Shown here: positions 1-8,572 of the stretch, piece by piece | Position numbering within the stretch: position 1 is the first letter of the stretch | Layout: every line of letters begins with the position of its first letter | Assembly (NCBI RefSeq): GCF_001761325.1 | Contig: NZ_CP017478.1 | Span: forward strand, 564,001-628,000 | Source: Urechidicola croceus | GTDB lineage: Bacteria > Bacteroidota > Bacteroidia > Flavobacteriales > Flavobacteriaceae | Length of the DNA stretch: 64,000 nucleotides | Direction of reading: 5' to 3' | The notes under the pieces: model-generated | Seen by the model: only the letters and a program-made list of their open reading frames with translations | Database searches by the model: none | What the model was told of the DNA's origin: nothing | Made by a program: the position numbers and the translations under genes

Positions 1-20
1 AAAGAGTTAAATAATAAATT

Positions 21-1466
21 ATGAAAAAAATAATAGGATTAATTACAACTATATTATTTCTAAATGGAGTAACTGCTCAAATACAACAAAAATCAATTAC
101 TATAAATGAACAAGGTGTATTTGCTGTAGGTGGAACTATTGTTCAAACCAAAGGAGAATACAATCCAATAAACCCTGAAACAGATGGACAAACTCTACAC
201 GTTGATCATGCAACAATTCAATACCAAATACCAAATAACGCTAGAAAATTACCTTTGGTTTTCTGGCATGGTTATGGTCAAACATCCAGAAGTTGGCAAA
301 CTACTGCAGATGGACGTGAAGGTTTTCAAACCTTATTTTTAAAAGAAAATTTCCCCGTTTACTTAATCGACCAGCCTCGTAGAGGACAAGGGGGTAGAAG
401 TTCTGAAGTAACTACAATTTCTGCAACACCAGATGAACAATTTTGGTTGGGAATGTTTCGTATTGCCAAAGGCAATGAATTTATGCCCAATGTACAATTT
501 GATAAAAGCCCTGAAACTTTAAATCAATTTTTTAGACAAATTAGTCCAGACCTTGGAAAAATAGATTTTGAAGTAAATACAAATGCAGTTTCGGCATTAT
601 TTGACAAAATAGGTGATGGAATATTGATAACTCATTCACATAGTGGAGGTCAGGGTTGGACAACAGCCATGAAAAATGATAAAATTAAAGCGATAGTATC
701 TTATGAACCTGGTAGTGGTTTTGTGTTTCCTGAAGGTGAAGTACCTTCACCTATGGAAAGCACTGGTGGTATATTGAAAGCTGTTGGTGTCTCTAAAGTT
801 GATTTTTTAAAACTTACTAAAATTCCTATTATCATGTACTATGGTGATTTTATTCCAGAAACTCCATCTGAATTTTATGGTACAGACAATTGGCGCACGC
901 GTTTGGAAATGGCAAAATTATTTGTTGGAACTATTAACAAATATGGAGGAGATGCAAAAGTGGTTCATTTACCAGAAATAGGAATTAAAGGTAATACACA
1001 TTTCCCAATGTCTGATTTGAATAATAAAGAAATTGCAAAACTTATGTCCAATTGGTTAGCAGAAAAAGGATTGGATGAAATTTCTAATTTAAATTTATCA
1101 ACAAGTGAAGAAATAAAAACACTTTCAAAAATAAAATGGCAATGGATGGCTGATAAAAATGTAGATAGTCTTTCAAGCCTATTTCACAAGAAAGCAAAAT
1201 TTGTTCATATGGGTGGTACATGGGGAACCGAGCAAGAACTCGCAATAATAGGTAGTGGTGGTATTCATTATAAAAAAGCAGATGTTCACGATGTATCTAT
1301 TGAAATATTTGACAATACAGCAATTGTTTGGAACCGAATAACGCTTTTGGCAGTTGTTGGTGGAAACGAAGTAACTAATCCATTTATGGTAACCGAGGTT
1401 TATCAAAAAGAGAATCACGATTGGAAATTAACAAACTTGACTTTCTCAAAACTTCTTCAGCGTTAA
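21..1466 (+). CDS. Secreted alpha/beta hydrolase with C-terminal SnoaL/DUF4440-like domain
   Basis: An exported hydrolase of unknown substrate. Residues 1-20 form a signal peptide ending in TAQ. Residues 75-345 look like an alpha/beta hydrolase: an oxyanion-type strand LVFWHGYG, then the nucleophile elbow SHSGG with Ser208 as likely nucleophile, and a late NTHFPM segment that could give the catalytic His. Residues 350-481 resemble the NTF2-fold SnoaL/DUF4440 domain (KWQWMADKN, then FHKKAKFVHMGG and EVYQKENHDWKL). The gene begins 20 bases into the window, so its promoter is not visible. It is 24 bp from the next hydrolase, which suggests an operon. The fused NTF2-like domain may help in binding or dimerisation; that is inference. 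Confidence 0.8.
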   Translation: MKKIIGLITTILFLNGVTAQIQQKSITINEQGVFAVGGTIVQTKGEYNPINPETDGQTLHVDHATIQYQIPNNARKLPLVFWHGYGQTSRSWQTTADGREGFQTLFLKENFPVYLIDQPRRGQGGRSSEVTTISATPDEQFWLGMFRIAKGNEFMPNVQFDKSPETLNQFFRQISPDLGKIDFEVNTNAVSALFDKIGDGILITHSHSGGQGWTTAMKNDKIKAIVSYEPGSGFVFPEGEVPSPMESTGGILKAVGVSKVDFLKLTKIPIIMYYGDFIPETPSEFYGTDNWRTRLEMAKLFVGTINKYGGDAKVVHLPEIGIKGNTHFPMSDLNNKEIAKLMSNWLAEKGLDEISNLNLSTSEEIKTLSKIKWQWMADKNVDSLSSLFHKKAKFVHMGGTWGTEQELAIIGSGGIHYKKADVHDVSIEIFDNTAIVWNRITLLAVVGGNEVTNPFMVTEVYQKENHDWKLTNLTFSKLLQR

Positions 1467-1490
1467 AGTAAAATTTAAATTATCAAAATA

Positions 1491-2537
1491 ATGAATAATA
1501 AAAGGATTATACTAACTACTATAATTGTAATGACTATGAGTTTTATAAATGGTCAAACAGTAAAATTAAATCCATATACATTGGTATATGATGGAGCAAT
1601 TACTGAGAATATTGAAGGTAAAGTCAATATTCACCCTGTTACTTACAAACTTAATGGACTGGTAATTGCAGCAAATGTATATACGCCAGCAAATTTTGAT
1701 TCCTATAACAAATACCAAACTATTGTTATTGCACATCCCAATGGTGGTGTAAAAGAGCAAGTAGCAGGTTTGTACGCACAACGATTGGCAGAACAAGGTT
1801 ATATTACAATTACAGCAGATGCAGCTTACCAAGGAGCAAGTGGAGGAACTCCAAGAAACCTAGACAAGCCAGCAAACAGAGTAGAGGATATTCATGGTAT
1901 GGCAGATTTTATTTTACAGTATGAGGGTGTAGATACTGACAAAATTGTGTTATTGGGAATTTGTGGCGGTGGTGGTTATGCGCTAAAAGCTGCACAGTCT
2001 GATAAACGATTTAAGGCTCTAGCAACTTTGAGTATGTTTAATTCAGGAGTTGTTCGAAAAAATGGCTTTATGAATTCGCAAGTGAATACGATTCAAGAAA
2101 GATTAAAACAAGCATCTAATGCAAGAGTACAAGAGGTAAGCGAAGGAGAAGTTCTTTACATGGCAAATACAGAAATAACTGATGAAATGGCAGATAATAT
2201 GCCTTTCGACTTATACAGAGAAGGACATTATTATTACCATAGAACACATGCGCATCCTAATTCAACATTTAAATACACTACAAGTAGTTTATTAGATTTA
2301 ATGACGTTTGATGCTACAACAAATATGGATTTAATAAACCAACCATTATTGATGATGGTAGGAAGTAAAGCAGACACCTATTATATGACAGATGAGGCTT
2401 TTAGGAAAGCAACAAATACAAAAAGAAAAGAGTTGTTTTTTATTGAAGGAGCTACACATATTGAAACTTATTGGAAACCAGAATATGTTAATCAGGTAGT
2501 AAATAAGTTAGTCGAATTTTATCAAAACAATATTTAA
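1491..2537 (+). CDS. Secreted alpha/beta hydrolase with cysteine nucleophile elbow
   Basis: A second exported alpha/beta hydrolase, related to the YcjY/dienelactone-hydrolase-like group. A signal peptide covers about residues 1-21 (FINGQ). The core starts near residue 60 (ANVYTPANF, then IVIAHPNGG). The nucleophile elbow reads GICGGG, so Cys158 stands where most of these enzymes have Ser; dienelactone hydrolases also use Cys. GATHIETYW near the C terminus probably holds the catalytic His. It follows the first hydrolase by 24 bp and precedes the cupin gene by 11 bp, so the three are probably co-transcribed. The substrate is not evident. Family call is firm, function open. Confidence 0.8.
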   Translation: MNNKRIILTTIIVMTMSFINGQTVKLNPYTLVYDGAITENIEGKVNIHPVTYKLNGLVIAANVYTPANFDSYNKYQTIVIAHPNGGVKEQVAGLYAQRLAEQGYITITADAAYQGASGGTPRNLDKPANRVEDIHGMADFILQYEGVDTDKIVLLGICGGGGYALKAAQSDKRFKALATLSMFNSGVVRKNGFMNSQVNTIQERLKQASNARVQEVSEGEVLYMANTEITDEMADNMPFDLYREGHYYYHRTHAHPNSTFKYTTSSLLDLMTFDATTNMDLINQPLLMMVGSKADTYYMTDEAFRKATNTKRKELFFIEGATHIETYWKPEYVNQVVNKLVEFYQNNI

Positions 2538-2548
2538 AATCTAAAAAA

Positions 2549-3025
2549 ATGAATTTAAAACGAATAGGGGGTAGTTTACTTTTGGTAATGATGATGATTT
2601 CATGTAAAAATCAAAATGGTAAAATCCTTGAAAATCAACAGTCATTGGTTTTTCAAAAAGGAGAAATAATTGAAAATAATAACTTTACTGGTAATGCTTT
2701 TTTAGAGATGTTGGTGTATGCCGATAATATAAATCGAAACTCAGTTGGAAATGTTACTTTTGAACCAGGAGCTAGAACTAATTGGCATTCACACCCAAAC
2801 GGTCAAATTATTTTAGTAATTGATGGTAAAGGTTATTATCAAGAAAAGGGAAGTTTAAAAAGAACTTTAAAAAAAGGTGATGTTGTAAAATGTCCACCAA
2901 ACACACAACATTGGCACGGTGCATCAGCAGATAGTGAGTTTGTTCAAATAGCAATAACAAGTAGGGTTGATGGCCCTACACAATGGTTGAAAGCGGTGAG
3001 TGATGAAGAGTATAAGTTAGAATAA
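2549..3025 (+). CDS. Cupin-domain lipoprotein
   Basis: A small single-cupin protein carried to the envelope as a lipoprotein: the N terminus ends in MMMISCK, a lipobox with Cys19. The cupin motifs are clear: NWHSHPNGQ supplies metal-binding His residues of motif 1, and CPPNTQHWHGA supplies motif 2. This resembles the cupins found alone or next to carboxymuconolactone-decarboxylase genes. It is last in the three-gene operon with the two hydrolases and is followed by a strong terminator. A role in processing a small organic compound with its neighbours is inference from context. Confidence 0.8.
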   Translation: MNLKRIGGSLLLVMMMISCKNQNGKILENQQSLVFQKGEIIENNNFTGNAFLEMLVYADNINRNSVGNVTFEPGARTNWHSHPNGQIILVIDGKGYYQEKGSLKRTLKKGDVVKCPPNTQHWHGASADSEFVQIAITSRVDGPTQWLKAVSDEEYKLE

Positions 3026-3051
3026 TAAACTAAGTTTTATGATTATTTATT

Positions 3052-3086
3052 CAAAAAGCCTTCAAATATTTTCTGAAGGCTTTTTG
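3052..3086 (+). terminator. Rho-independent terminator after the hydrolase-cupin operon
   Basis: A 13-bp perfect stem (CAAAAAGCCTTCA with TGAAGGCTTTTTG) around a 9-nt loop ends in a T-rich run. It lies 26 bp after the cupin stop codon. The A-rich left flank means it could also stop transcripts from the other strand. Confidence 0.85.
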
Positions 3087-3116
3087 TATTTTTTTGAGTG
3101 TTTGAGATACTACTAT

Positions 3117-3269
3117 TTAATCAAATTCTAATCGAGGACACTTTTTACAGTTTTTCCCTTTCTTTTTATATTTCTTACAACATTTTTTCTTTGATTTACA
3201 TGAAATACCACAATCAAAATTGGCTATTGTACTTTGTGTATAGGGAAGAATAATTTGTTGCTTGTTCAT
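3117..3269 (-). CDS. Small Lys/Cys-rich protein (about 50 aa)
   Basis: A protein of about 50 residues whose second half is dominated by Lys and Cys (CKSKKKCCKKYKKKGKNC). The five closely placed Cys and high positive charge suggest metal or nucleic-acid binding, but I do not recognise a characterised family. An in-frame ATG 13 codons upstream exists, but it lies inside a consensus -7 box (TATGTTTG on this strand, 3302-3309), so the internal ATG at 3269 with a leader of about 27 nt is the better start. It sits directly downstream of the ferritin gene, with a terminator between them, so it is probably its own transcription unit. Coding status is likely but not proven. Confidence 0.55.
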   Translation of the reverse strand: MNKQQIILPYTQSTIANFDCGISCKSKKKCCKKYKKKGKNCKKCPRLEFD

Positions 3270-3301
3270 TATTTTTATTTTTACCAATTCTAAATAAAGT
3301 G

Positions 3302-3309
3302 CAAACATA
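3302..3309 (-). promoter_or_regulatory. -7 promoter box for the small Lys/Cys-rich gene
   Basis: TATGTTTG on the - strand matches the flavobacterial -7 consensus TAnnTTTG exactly. No TTG is visible at the expected distance upstream. It decides the start of the small gene because it overlaps the upstream ATG. Confidence 0.45.
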
Positions 3310-3310
3310 T

Positions 3311-3341
3311 AAAAAAAGATTCCTTAAAAAAAGGAATCTTT
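3311..3341 (-). terminator. Terminator of the ferritin gene
   Basis: An 11-bp stem (AAAGATTCCTT with AAGGAATCTTT, 3315-3341) is followed on the - strand by a T-run (A-run 3311-3317 on the given strand). It lies about 30 bp after the ferritin stop codon. Confidence 0.75.
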
Positions 3342-3370
3342 AAAATATTTAGAATTATTCTTAATAAGAG

Positions 3371-3877
3371 TTATTCAGTTTTACTCTGTGCAGCAGCAAT
3401 TGCATTAATATCTCTATCAAAAAGGTAATGCCCTGATTTATCATCACCTATAATTTTTAATTTATCTAAAAGTGTTCTGGCCATTGCCTCTTCTTCTAAT
3501 TGCTCAGCTACATACCACTGCATGAAATTATGAACATTATAGTCTTGGCGATTTAGACATTCAAAAATAATTTTATTTATATGTTCAGTTACAAACTCTT
3601 CTTGTTTTAAAAAGACTTCAAAAAGTTCATGTAAAGAGTCAAATTTAGATTTTGGTTTTTCTAATGCAGGAATTATTGCCTCACCATTTCTTTCATTAAT
3701 AAATTTAACCAATTTAGTCATGTGTAATCTTTCTTCTTCCGATTGAGTGTAGAAAAAAGTTGCAATACCATTAAACCCATTTAAATCTGCCCAACATGCC
3801 ATTGCAAGGTATTGCATAGATGCATTGGCTTCAAAACCAATTTGTATATTTAATAATTTTTCAATTTCTGTTATCAT
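3371..3877 (-). CDS. Ferritin (iron storage)
   Basis: A non-haem ferritin subunit of 168 residues. It oxidises Fe(II) at a di-iron site and stores iron in a 24-mer shell in the cytoplasm. Conserved helices are visible: EKLLNIQIGFEANASMQYLA (helix A with its ferroxidase Glu), SEEERLHMTKL (Glu and His ligands), FVTEHINKI, and YVAEQLEEEA. The longer reading frame begins with TTG at 3898, inside a perfect -7 box. The ATG at 3877 fits the family N terminus (MITEIEKLL) and leaves a leader of about 12 nt, so I chose it. The gene is probably monocistronic, with its own promoter and terminator. Confidence 0.9.
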   Translation of the reverse strand: MITEIEKLLNIQIGFEANASMQYLAMACWADLNGFNGIATFFYTQSEEERLHMTKLVKFINERNGEAIIPALEKPKSKFDSLHELFEVFLKQEEFVTEHINKIIFECLNRQDYNVHNFMQWYVAEQLEEEAMARTLLDKLKIIGDDKSGHYLFDRDINAIAAAQSKTE

Positions 3878-3895
3878 AAAAAGTGTGTTTAAATA

Positions 3896-3903
3896 CAAAT
3901 ATA
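3896..3903 (-). promoter_or_regulatory. -7 promoter box of the ferritin gene
   Basis: TATATTTG on the - strand is an exact TAnnTTTG match, 18 nt upstream of the ferritin ATG. No clear -33 TTG is seen at the usual spacing. Confidence 0.5.
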
Positions 3904-3978
3904 ATTAATTATCTATGTTTTATTTTGAATGAACCGGTAATATGTTTAGTTTAAATTTATTCTAAATCAATATTAAAC

Positions 3979-4006
3979 AAAAAAAAGCATCCATATAAGG
4001 ATGCTT
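3979..4006 (-). terminator. Terminator of the secreted-repeat-protein operon
   Basis: An 8-bp stem (AAGCATCC with GGATGCTT, 3985-4006) with a 6-nt loop is followed on the - strand by a run of T (A-run 3979-3984). It lies 34 bp beyond the stop of the surface-protein gene. Confidence 0.75.
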
Positions 4007-4039
4007 CTAATAGGAAACATTACTTCTTTCTCATATTAT

Positions 4040-5251
4040 TTATTCCTTAACTAACTTAAATGTTCCCTTTCTGTTTTCTGATTCTAAGAGTAATATGTAA
4101 ATTCCGTTAGAAAGAAAATCTAAATTATATTCAGTTGATTTAGAGTTGTTTTTATACACTATTTGCCCAATATTGTTATAAATTGTAATCTTATCTATTG
4201 GTATATTATTTGTTGATTGAATTCTTATTTGATTTTTAAATGGATTTGGTGACAGTTGAACACTATCAAAAAGGCTATCATCAACACCTAGAGTTGTAAC
4301 AGTAAAAATTTCACTATCATAAAACGACCATTCACCATTTACATTTTGAGTTCGAACATAAAATAAATGTTCACCTTCTTCAATATCAGGATCAGTTAAT
4401 ATGGTTAAATTTTGGCTAGTTTGTGAACTATCATCAAATGTTATCAATGTACCTTCACCAATTCCAGGGTCACTATCTATAAAATACTCTGCAGCAACTG
4501 CTTCTAGACCATCATCGGCAAAATTTCTTATGTAAAATATTTCTCTATCATATAAACTCCAATCTCCATCTTCAGTGAGTGTTCTAATATAAAAACTATG
4601 CATACCTTCTGATAATTCTTCTGTAGAAATTGAAAAGGATTGGCTTAATGATCCTGTATTTGAATCTACTGCAATAGGAATTCCTTCTGTAACTCCTGGA
4701 TCTGAATCAAAGAAATATTCGGCATTAGTTATTACTGCAGTTGTAATACTACCTGCTTTATAAAAAACTTCTCTATCAAATAAACTCCATGAGCCATCTT
4801 CAGTTTGTGTTCTTATATAAAAACTGTGTAGCCCAATTGAAATTTCATCTACTGAAATTGAAAATGATTGATTTAAAGTTCCTGTGTTTGTATCAACAGT
4901 TAGACTTGTTCCATTTCCTGTACCTTCATCTACGTCAAAAAAGTATTCAGCAGCAGTAATTGGTAAATTTTGAGTTGCTATTATTTTATAAAATATTTTT
5001 CTGTCATAAAGTCCCCAATCACCATCTTCGGTTTGAGTTCTTATATAAAAACTATGCATACCATTTTCTAGACTATTTGTAGGAATAGTAAATGATTGAG
5101 TCAAACTTCCAGTATTACTATCTACTGATAAACCTATACCATTTCCAACTCCAGGATCTGAATCAAAAAAGTATTCTGCTGAAGTTATGGTTTGTCCAAA
5201 ACTTCCAATCCAACTTATTAAACTGATGAGAATTATTATTAACTTTCTCAT
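4040..5251 (-). CDS. T9SS-exported protein with four tandem internal repeats
   Basis: An exported protein of 403 residues. A signal peptide (about 1-19, ending SFG) is followed by four tandem repeats of roughly 75-80 residues, each running AEYFFDSDPGxGxG, a DxNTGSLxQSF segment, then GMHSFYIRTQTEDGDW and LYDREIFY. About the last 75 residues form a type A T9SS sorting domain (LSPNPFKNQI, YNNIGQIVY, LSNGIYILLLES, FKLVKE). The protein is therefore probably secreted or anchored on the cell surface through the gliding/T9SS machinery. It is 7 bp from the beta-helix gene upstream and likely co-expressed with it. No enzymatic motif is visible; adhesion is a guess from the repeats. Confidence 0.85.
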   Translation of the reverse strand: MRKLIIILISLISWIGSFGQTITSAEYFFDSDPGVGNGIGLSVDSNTGSLTQSFTIPTNSLENGMHSFYIRTQTEDGDWGLYDRKIFYKIIATQNLPITAAEYFFDVDEGTGNGTSLTVDTNTGTLNQSFSISVDEISIGLHSFYIRTQTEDGSWSLFDREVFYKAGSITTAVITNAEYFFDSDPGVTEGIPIAVDSNTGSLSQSFSISTEELSEGMHSFYIRTLTEDGDWSLYDREIFYIRNFADDGLEAVAAEYFIDSDPGIGEGTLITFDDSSQTSQNLTILTDPDIEEGEHLFYVRTQNVNGEWSFYDSEIFTVTTLGVDDSLFDSVQLSPNPFKNQIRIQSTNNIPIDKITIYNNIGQIVYKNNSKSTEYNLDFLSNGIYILLLESENRKGTFKLVKE

Positions 5252-5258
5252 GGCGTGA

Positions 5259-6275
5259 TTAATTTGAAGTTGTACTAATTGTAACTTCCAAATTGTCTCC
5301 TGGCGCTATAGAACTAGAAATAGAAGTGATTTTAACTGTTGGTACTCCGTTTGTATATCCAAAATTGTTGAATAAAAATGAACCGTTGTCATAAATTCCT
5401 AAGTCCTCACCATCAACACCTGCACCAATTGCTAATGAACCAGCTTGGAGATGATAATCATCTTCTTCTGGATTCCAAAAATCATCAGCAGCCATTACAA
5501 AATTTGGATTGATATCATTGAGATTGTTTGTTCCAACTAATTCCGTCACACTACTAGTAACGTTATAAGTCATACAATTTTCGAAAATCACACCATCACG
5601 GTTGTAATTGAAATTACTATTTGAATTTCCATAAAAAATATTGTTTTGAACAGTTAAATCGCCAGAATTATCTCCATAATTAAAAATGTAAGCTTCATTT
5701 AGAAAGATATTATTCTTAATTGTAACTGACTGATGGTATTTTACAGTGATATAATCAAAAATGATGTTATTGGTAATAATTGTATTTGTGTAATTACTGT
5801 ATGTACTTGAATAACCTATTCTACCAATTATGTTACCTCTAATTAAGACATTATCAGAACCTAAGTCATAACCTATATAAAGACCCGAAATAAAATTATT
5901 TTCAAACACCAAGCCAGTGATGACTGTAGCATTTGAGGAACTTATTGTTACATCACTAGTTATATTTAAACCACTAAAATAAGAATTGTCAGAACCATCA
6001 TTTAAATCAATACTTGTTATATAGGTCCTTTTATCTGGAACTGCATGTCCAAACCCAATTATGTTTAATGGTTTTGTTAAGGTAATGTTTCCATAGTTTG
6101 TTTCTGAAGAATGAACATAAATAGTATCATTAGCACTAGCTACAGATACTGCAGTTTGTAAATCAGAATACTGAGCATTACTGCCAGTAGTGTTGTCAAC
6201 GGTTAATACATTTTGCGCACTTAAAGAAAGGCTGGTTACCAAGCAAAAAGTCAATAAAGTAAGAAGTGTTTTCAT
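5259..6275 (-). CDS. Secreted right-handed beta-helix (pectate-lyase-fold) protein
   Basis: An exported 338-residue protein: signal peptide about 1-20 (LSLSAQ), then a region opening with YSDLQTAVSVASANDTIYVH, typical of proteins that thread into a right-handed parallel beta-helix. It is followed by many short Asn/Ile-rich rungs (ISSSNATVITGL, LIRGNIIG, VTIKNNIFLN, LTVQNNIFYGN). The end (VKITSISSSIAPGDNLEVTI) looks like the start of a beta-sandwich, but no T9SS sorting domain follows. It is the first gene of a two-gene operon with the repeat protein. I cannot tell whether it is a polysaccharide lyase or a structural adhesin, and no catalytic residues are evident. Confidence 0.75.
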   Translation of the reverse strand: MKTLLTLLTFCLVTSLSLSAQNVLTVDNTTGSNAQYSDLQTAVSVASANDTIYVHSSETNYGNITLTKPLNIIGFGHAVPDKRTYITSIDLNDGSDNSYFSGLNITSDVTISSSNATVITGLVFENNFISGLYIGYDLGSDNVLIRGNIIGRIGYSSTYSNYTNTIITNNIIFDYITVKYHQSVTIKNNIFLNEAYIFNYGDNSGDLTVQNNIFYGNSNSNFNYNRDGVIFENCMTYNVTSSVTELVGTNNLNDINPNFVMAADDFWNPEEDDYHLQAGSLAIGAGVDGEDLGIYDNGSFLFNNFGYTNGVPTVKITSISSSIAPGDNLEVTISTTSN

Positions 6276-6473
6276 AATAAAAAGTTTAGAAATTAGTATT
6301 AAATTAATTAAGGTTACTCAAATTTAAATATAACACCATTACTAAACCATGATGAATTATTATCTGTAGACTTACAATTATTTTATGTTGAAAACTAGGC
6401 AGTTAATGTGAAATAATGTATTTTTATTTTTTTAAAACAACCTCAGTAAATATATTTTATTCTTTAAATAAAT

Positions 6474-8567
6474 ATGAGTTGTTGTACTATGAGGTTTTTA
6501 TATTTAACTACTTTTTTATTTTTATTTGTTAATTTAAGTTTTTCTCAAAAATCGGAAATTGATTCATTGAATAGTTTATTGAAAAATGATACAATTCAGA
6601 AAGTCTCTGAGCTTCATATTTTAAATGAATTAGCATATAAATATCTCTCAGTAGATGCTTTGAAAGGTGTAGCTACTGCTCAAAAAGCAATTGAACTTGC
6701 TAAGAGTATGAACAATGTTAGTGGATTGGCAGAGGCACTTTCAAATAATGGACACAATCTTTCAATTTTAGGCCAAGATACTTTAGCAATAAAAAATTAT
6801 GGTGAAGCATTAGAAATCTATAAAAATAATAATGATGCTTATGGCGAAGCAAAGGCTTATTATAATTTAGGTAGAATTCATTTTAATTGGAGTGATTATA
6901 ATCAATCTTCAAATTATTATATGCAAGCATTTGAGATGTTTAAAGTAGATAATAATAAGCCTTTAATGGCAAAAATGCTTAATAGCCTTGGTATAAATAA
7001 TATGTACTTAAATAATTATCCAGAAGCAATGAGTAATTATCTAGATGCTCTGAAAATTCATGATTCTTCGGAAACTAAAAATTCACTATCTCAAGCACAA
7101 GTATTTAATAATTTGGCATTATTGAATAATAGAATGGAAGATTTTCAAGGTGCATTAAAGTATTATGAAAAGAGTTTGAATATCTATAATATAATAGAAA
7201 ATAAGCAGGGAATTGCTATGGTAACTGCAAATATAGCAACTGCTTATGACAATTTGGGTGATTCAAATAAAGCCATTGAAATGTATGATAAAGCCTATGA
7301 ACTAGAAAAGGAAATTGGAAATAAAACAGGAATGGCCAATGCATTGACAAATACAGGAATAGCTTATTCGTTTTTATCTAATTATGATAAAACAATAGAG
7401 TATTTAAACAAAACAAAACCTATCTATAAAGAACTTGGAAATAAAAATAATCTTGCCATTGTTTATTCATATTTGGGTGAAGCTTATTTTAAAAGTGAAA
7501 ATACTAATTATTTAAAATTATCAGAAACAAATATTCTAAAGGCAATTGAGTTGTTTGAAGAAATAGGAAACCAATCATTTTTAATAGAATCTTTGAATAC
7601 GTTGGCAATAATTGAAGAGCGTAAAGGAAATTTTAATAAGGCATTTTCTGCCTTGAGTAAAGCAACTAAATTAAAGGATAGTATTTTTAGTAAAGAAAAA
7701 GATGAAGAAATTGCCAATTTAAAATTGAAGTATGAAGTTGAGAAGAAGGAGTCTGAATTAAATTTAAAACATGCTGAAGTTGAATTGTTAGCAAAAGAAG
7801 AAATAAAGCGTCAAAAAATGATTAAAAACTCATCTATTATAGGTGGAATAGGGCTTTTTATAGTTTCGGTTCTAGTTTTGTTTTTATTTAAAAATAGGCA
7901 AAATTTAATTTCAAAACAGAAAAAAGCAGAATTTGAATCAAAAGTAGCCGAAACGGAATTGAAAGCTCTAAGAGCACAAATGAATCCTCACTTTATTTTT
8001 AATTCTTTAAATTCTATAGGTGATTATATTGAGAATAAGGATAATGAATCTGCTCATCAATTTATTACAAAGTTTGCCAAACTGATGAGGGTAACTTTAG
8101 AGAATTCCAGTTATAGAGAAATACCTTTAGATGAAGATTTAGAATTTATTGATTTGTATTTATCAGTAGAAAAAAAGCGTCTGAATAATAAGTTTACCTA
8201 TGAAATAAAAGTATCTGATGATATTGATCAAGAAAACACATTAGTTCCACCACTTATTTTACAGCCATTTATTGAAAATAGTATTTGGCATGGATTATCA
8301 GGTAAAAATGATAAAGGGCATATTTTAGTTGAAATTAAAAAACAAAATAATATGTTGATTTGTTCTGTTGATGATAATGGAGTTGGTAGATCTATGACTA
8401 CTAATATCAATAAGAATAAACAATCGTTAGGAATTCAAATTACCAAAAAGAGAATTGAGATTATTAATAAACAAAAGCATTCACAAGGTGATATAAAAAT
8501 AATTGATAAAGAAAACAATTCTGGTTTAAGAGTTGAAGTTAATTTACCATTAGAATTAGCATTTTAA
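6474..8567 (+). CDS. TPR-containing LytS-type sensor histidine kinase
   Basis: A membrane sensor kinase of 697 residues. An N-terminal signal (to about residue 25, LSFSQ) leads into a periplasmic run of TPR repeats (about 50-400; repeated ALSNNGHNLS and KAYYNLGRIHF types). A coiled coil, a transmembrane helix at about 454-474, and a short coiled linker follow. The His_kinase module contains RAQMNPHFIFNSLNSI with His506 as the probable phospho-acceptor, then a HATPase with PLILQPFIENSIWHG and DDNGVGRS. A second ATG at 6489 is also possible and leaves a cleaner signal peptide. It is 5 bp from its partner regulator. The signal sensed is unknown. Confidence 0.9.
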   Translation: MSCCTMRFLYLTTFLFLFVNLSFSQKSEIDSLNSLLKNDTIQKVSELHILNELAYKYLSVDALKGVATAQKAIELAKSMNNVSGLAEALSNNGHNLSILGQDTLAIKNYGEALEIYKNNNDAYGEAKAYYNLGRIHFNWSDYNQSSNYYMQAFEMFKVDNNKPLMAKMLNSLGINNMYLNNYPEAMSNYLDALKIHDSSETKNSLSQAQVFNNLALLNNRMEDFQGALKYYEKSLNIYNIIENKQGIAMVTANIATAYDNLGDSNKAIEMYDKAYELEKEIGNKTGMANALTNTGIAYSFLSNYDKTIEYLNKTKPIYKELGNKNNLAIVYSYLGEAYFKSENTNYLKLSETNILKAIELFEEIGNQSFLIESLNTLAIIEERKGNFNKAFSALSKATKLKDSIFSKEKDEEIANLKLKYEVEKKESELNLKHAEVELLAKEEIKRQKMIKNSSIIGGIGLFIVSVLVLFLFKNRQNLISKQKKAEFESKVAETELKALRAQMNPHFIFNSLNSIGDYIENKDNESAHQFITKFAKLMRVTLENSSYREIPLDEDLEFIDLYLSVEKKRLNNKFTYEIKVSDDIDQENTLVPPLILQPFIENSIWHGLSGKNDKGHILVEIKKQNNMLICSVDDNGVGRSMTTNINKNKQSLGIQITKKRIEIINKQKHSQGDIKIIDKENNSGLRVEVNLPLELAF

Positions 8568-8572
8568 AATTT

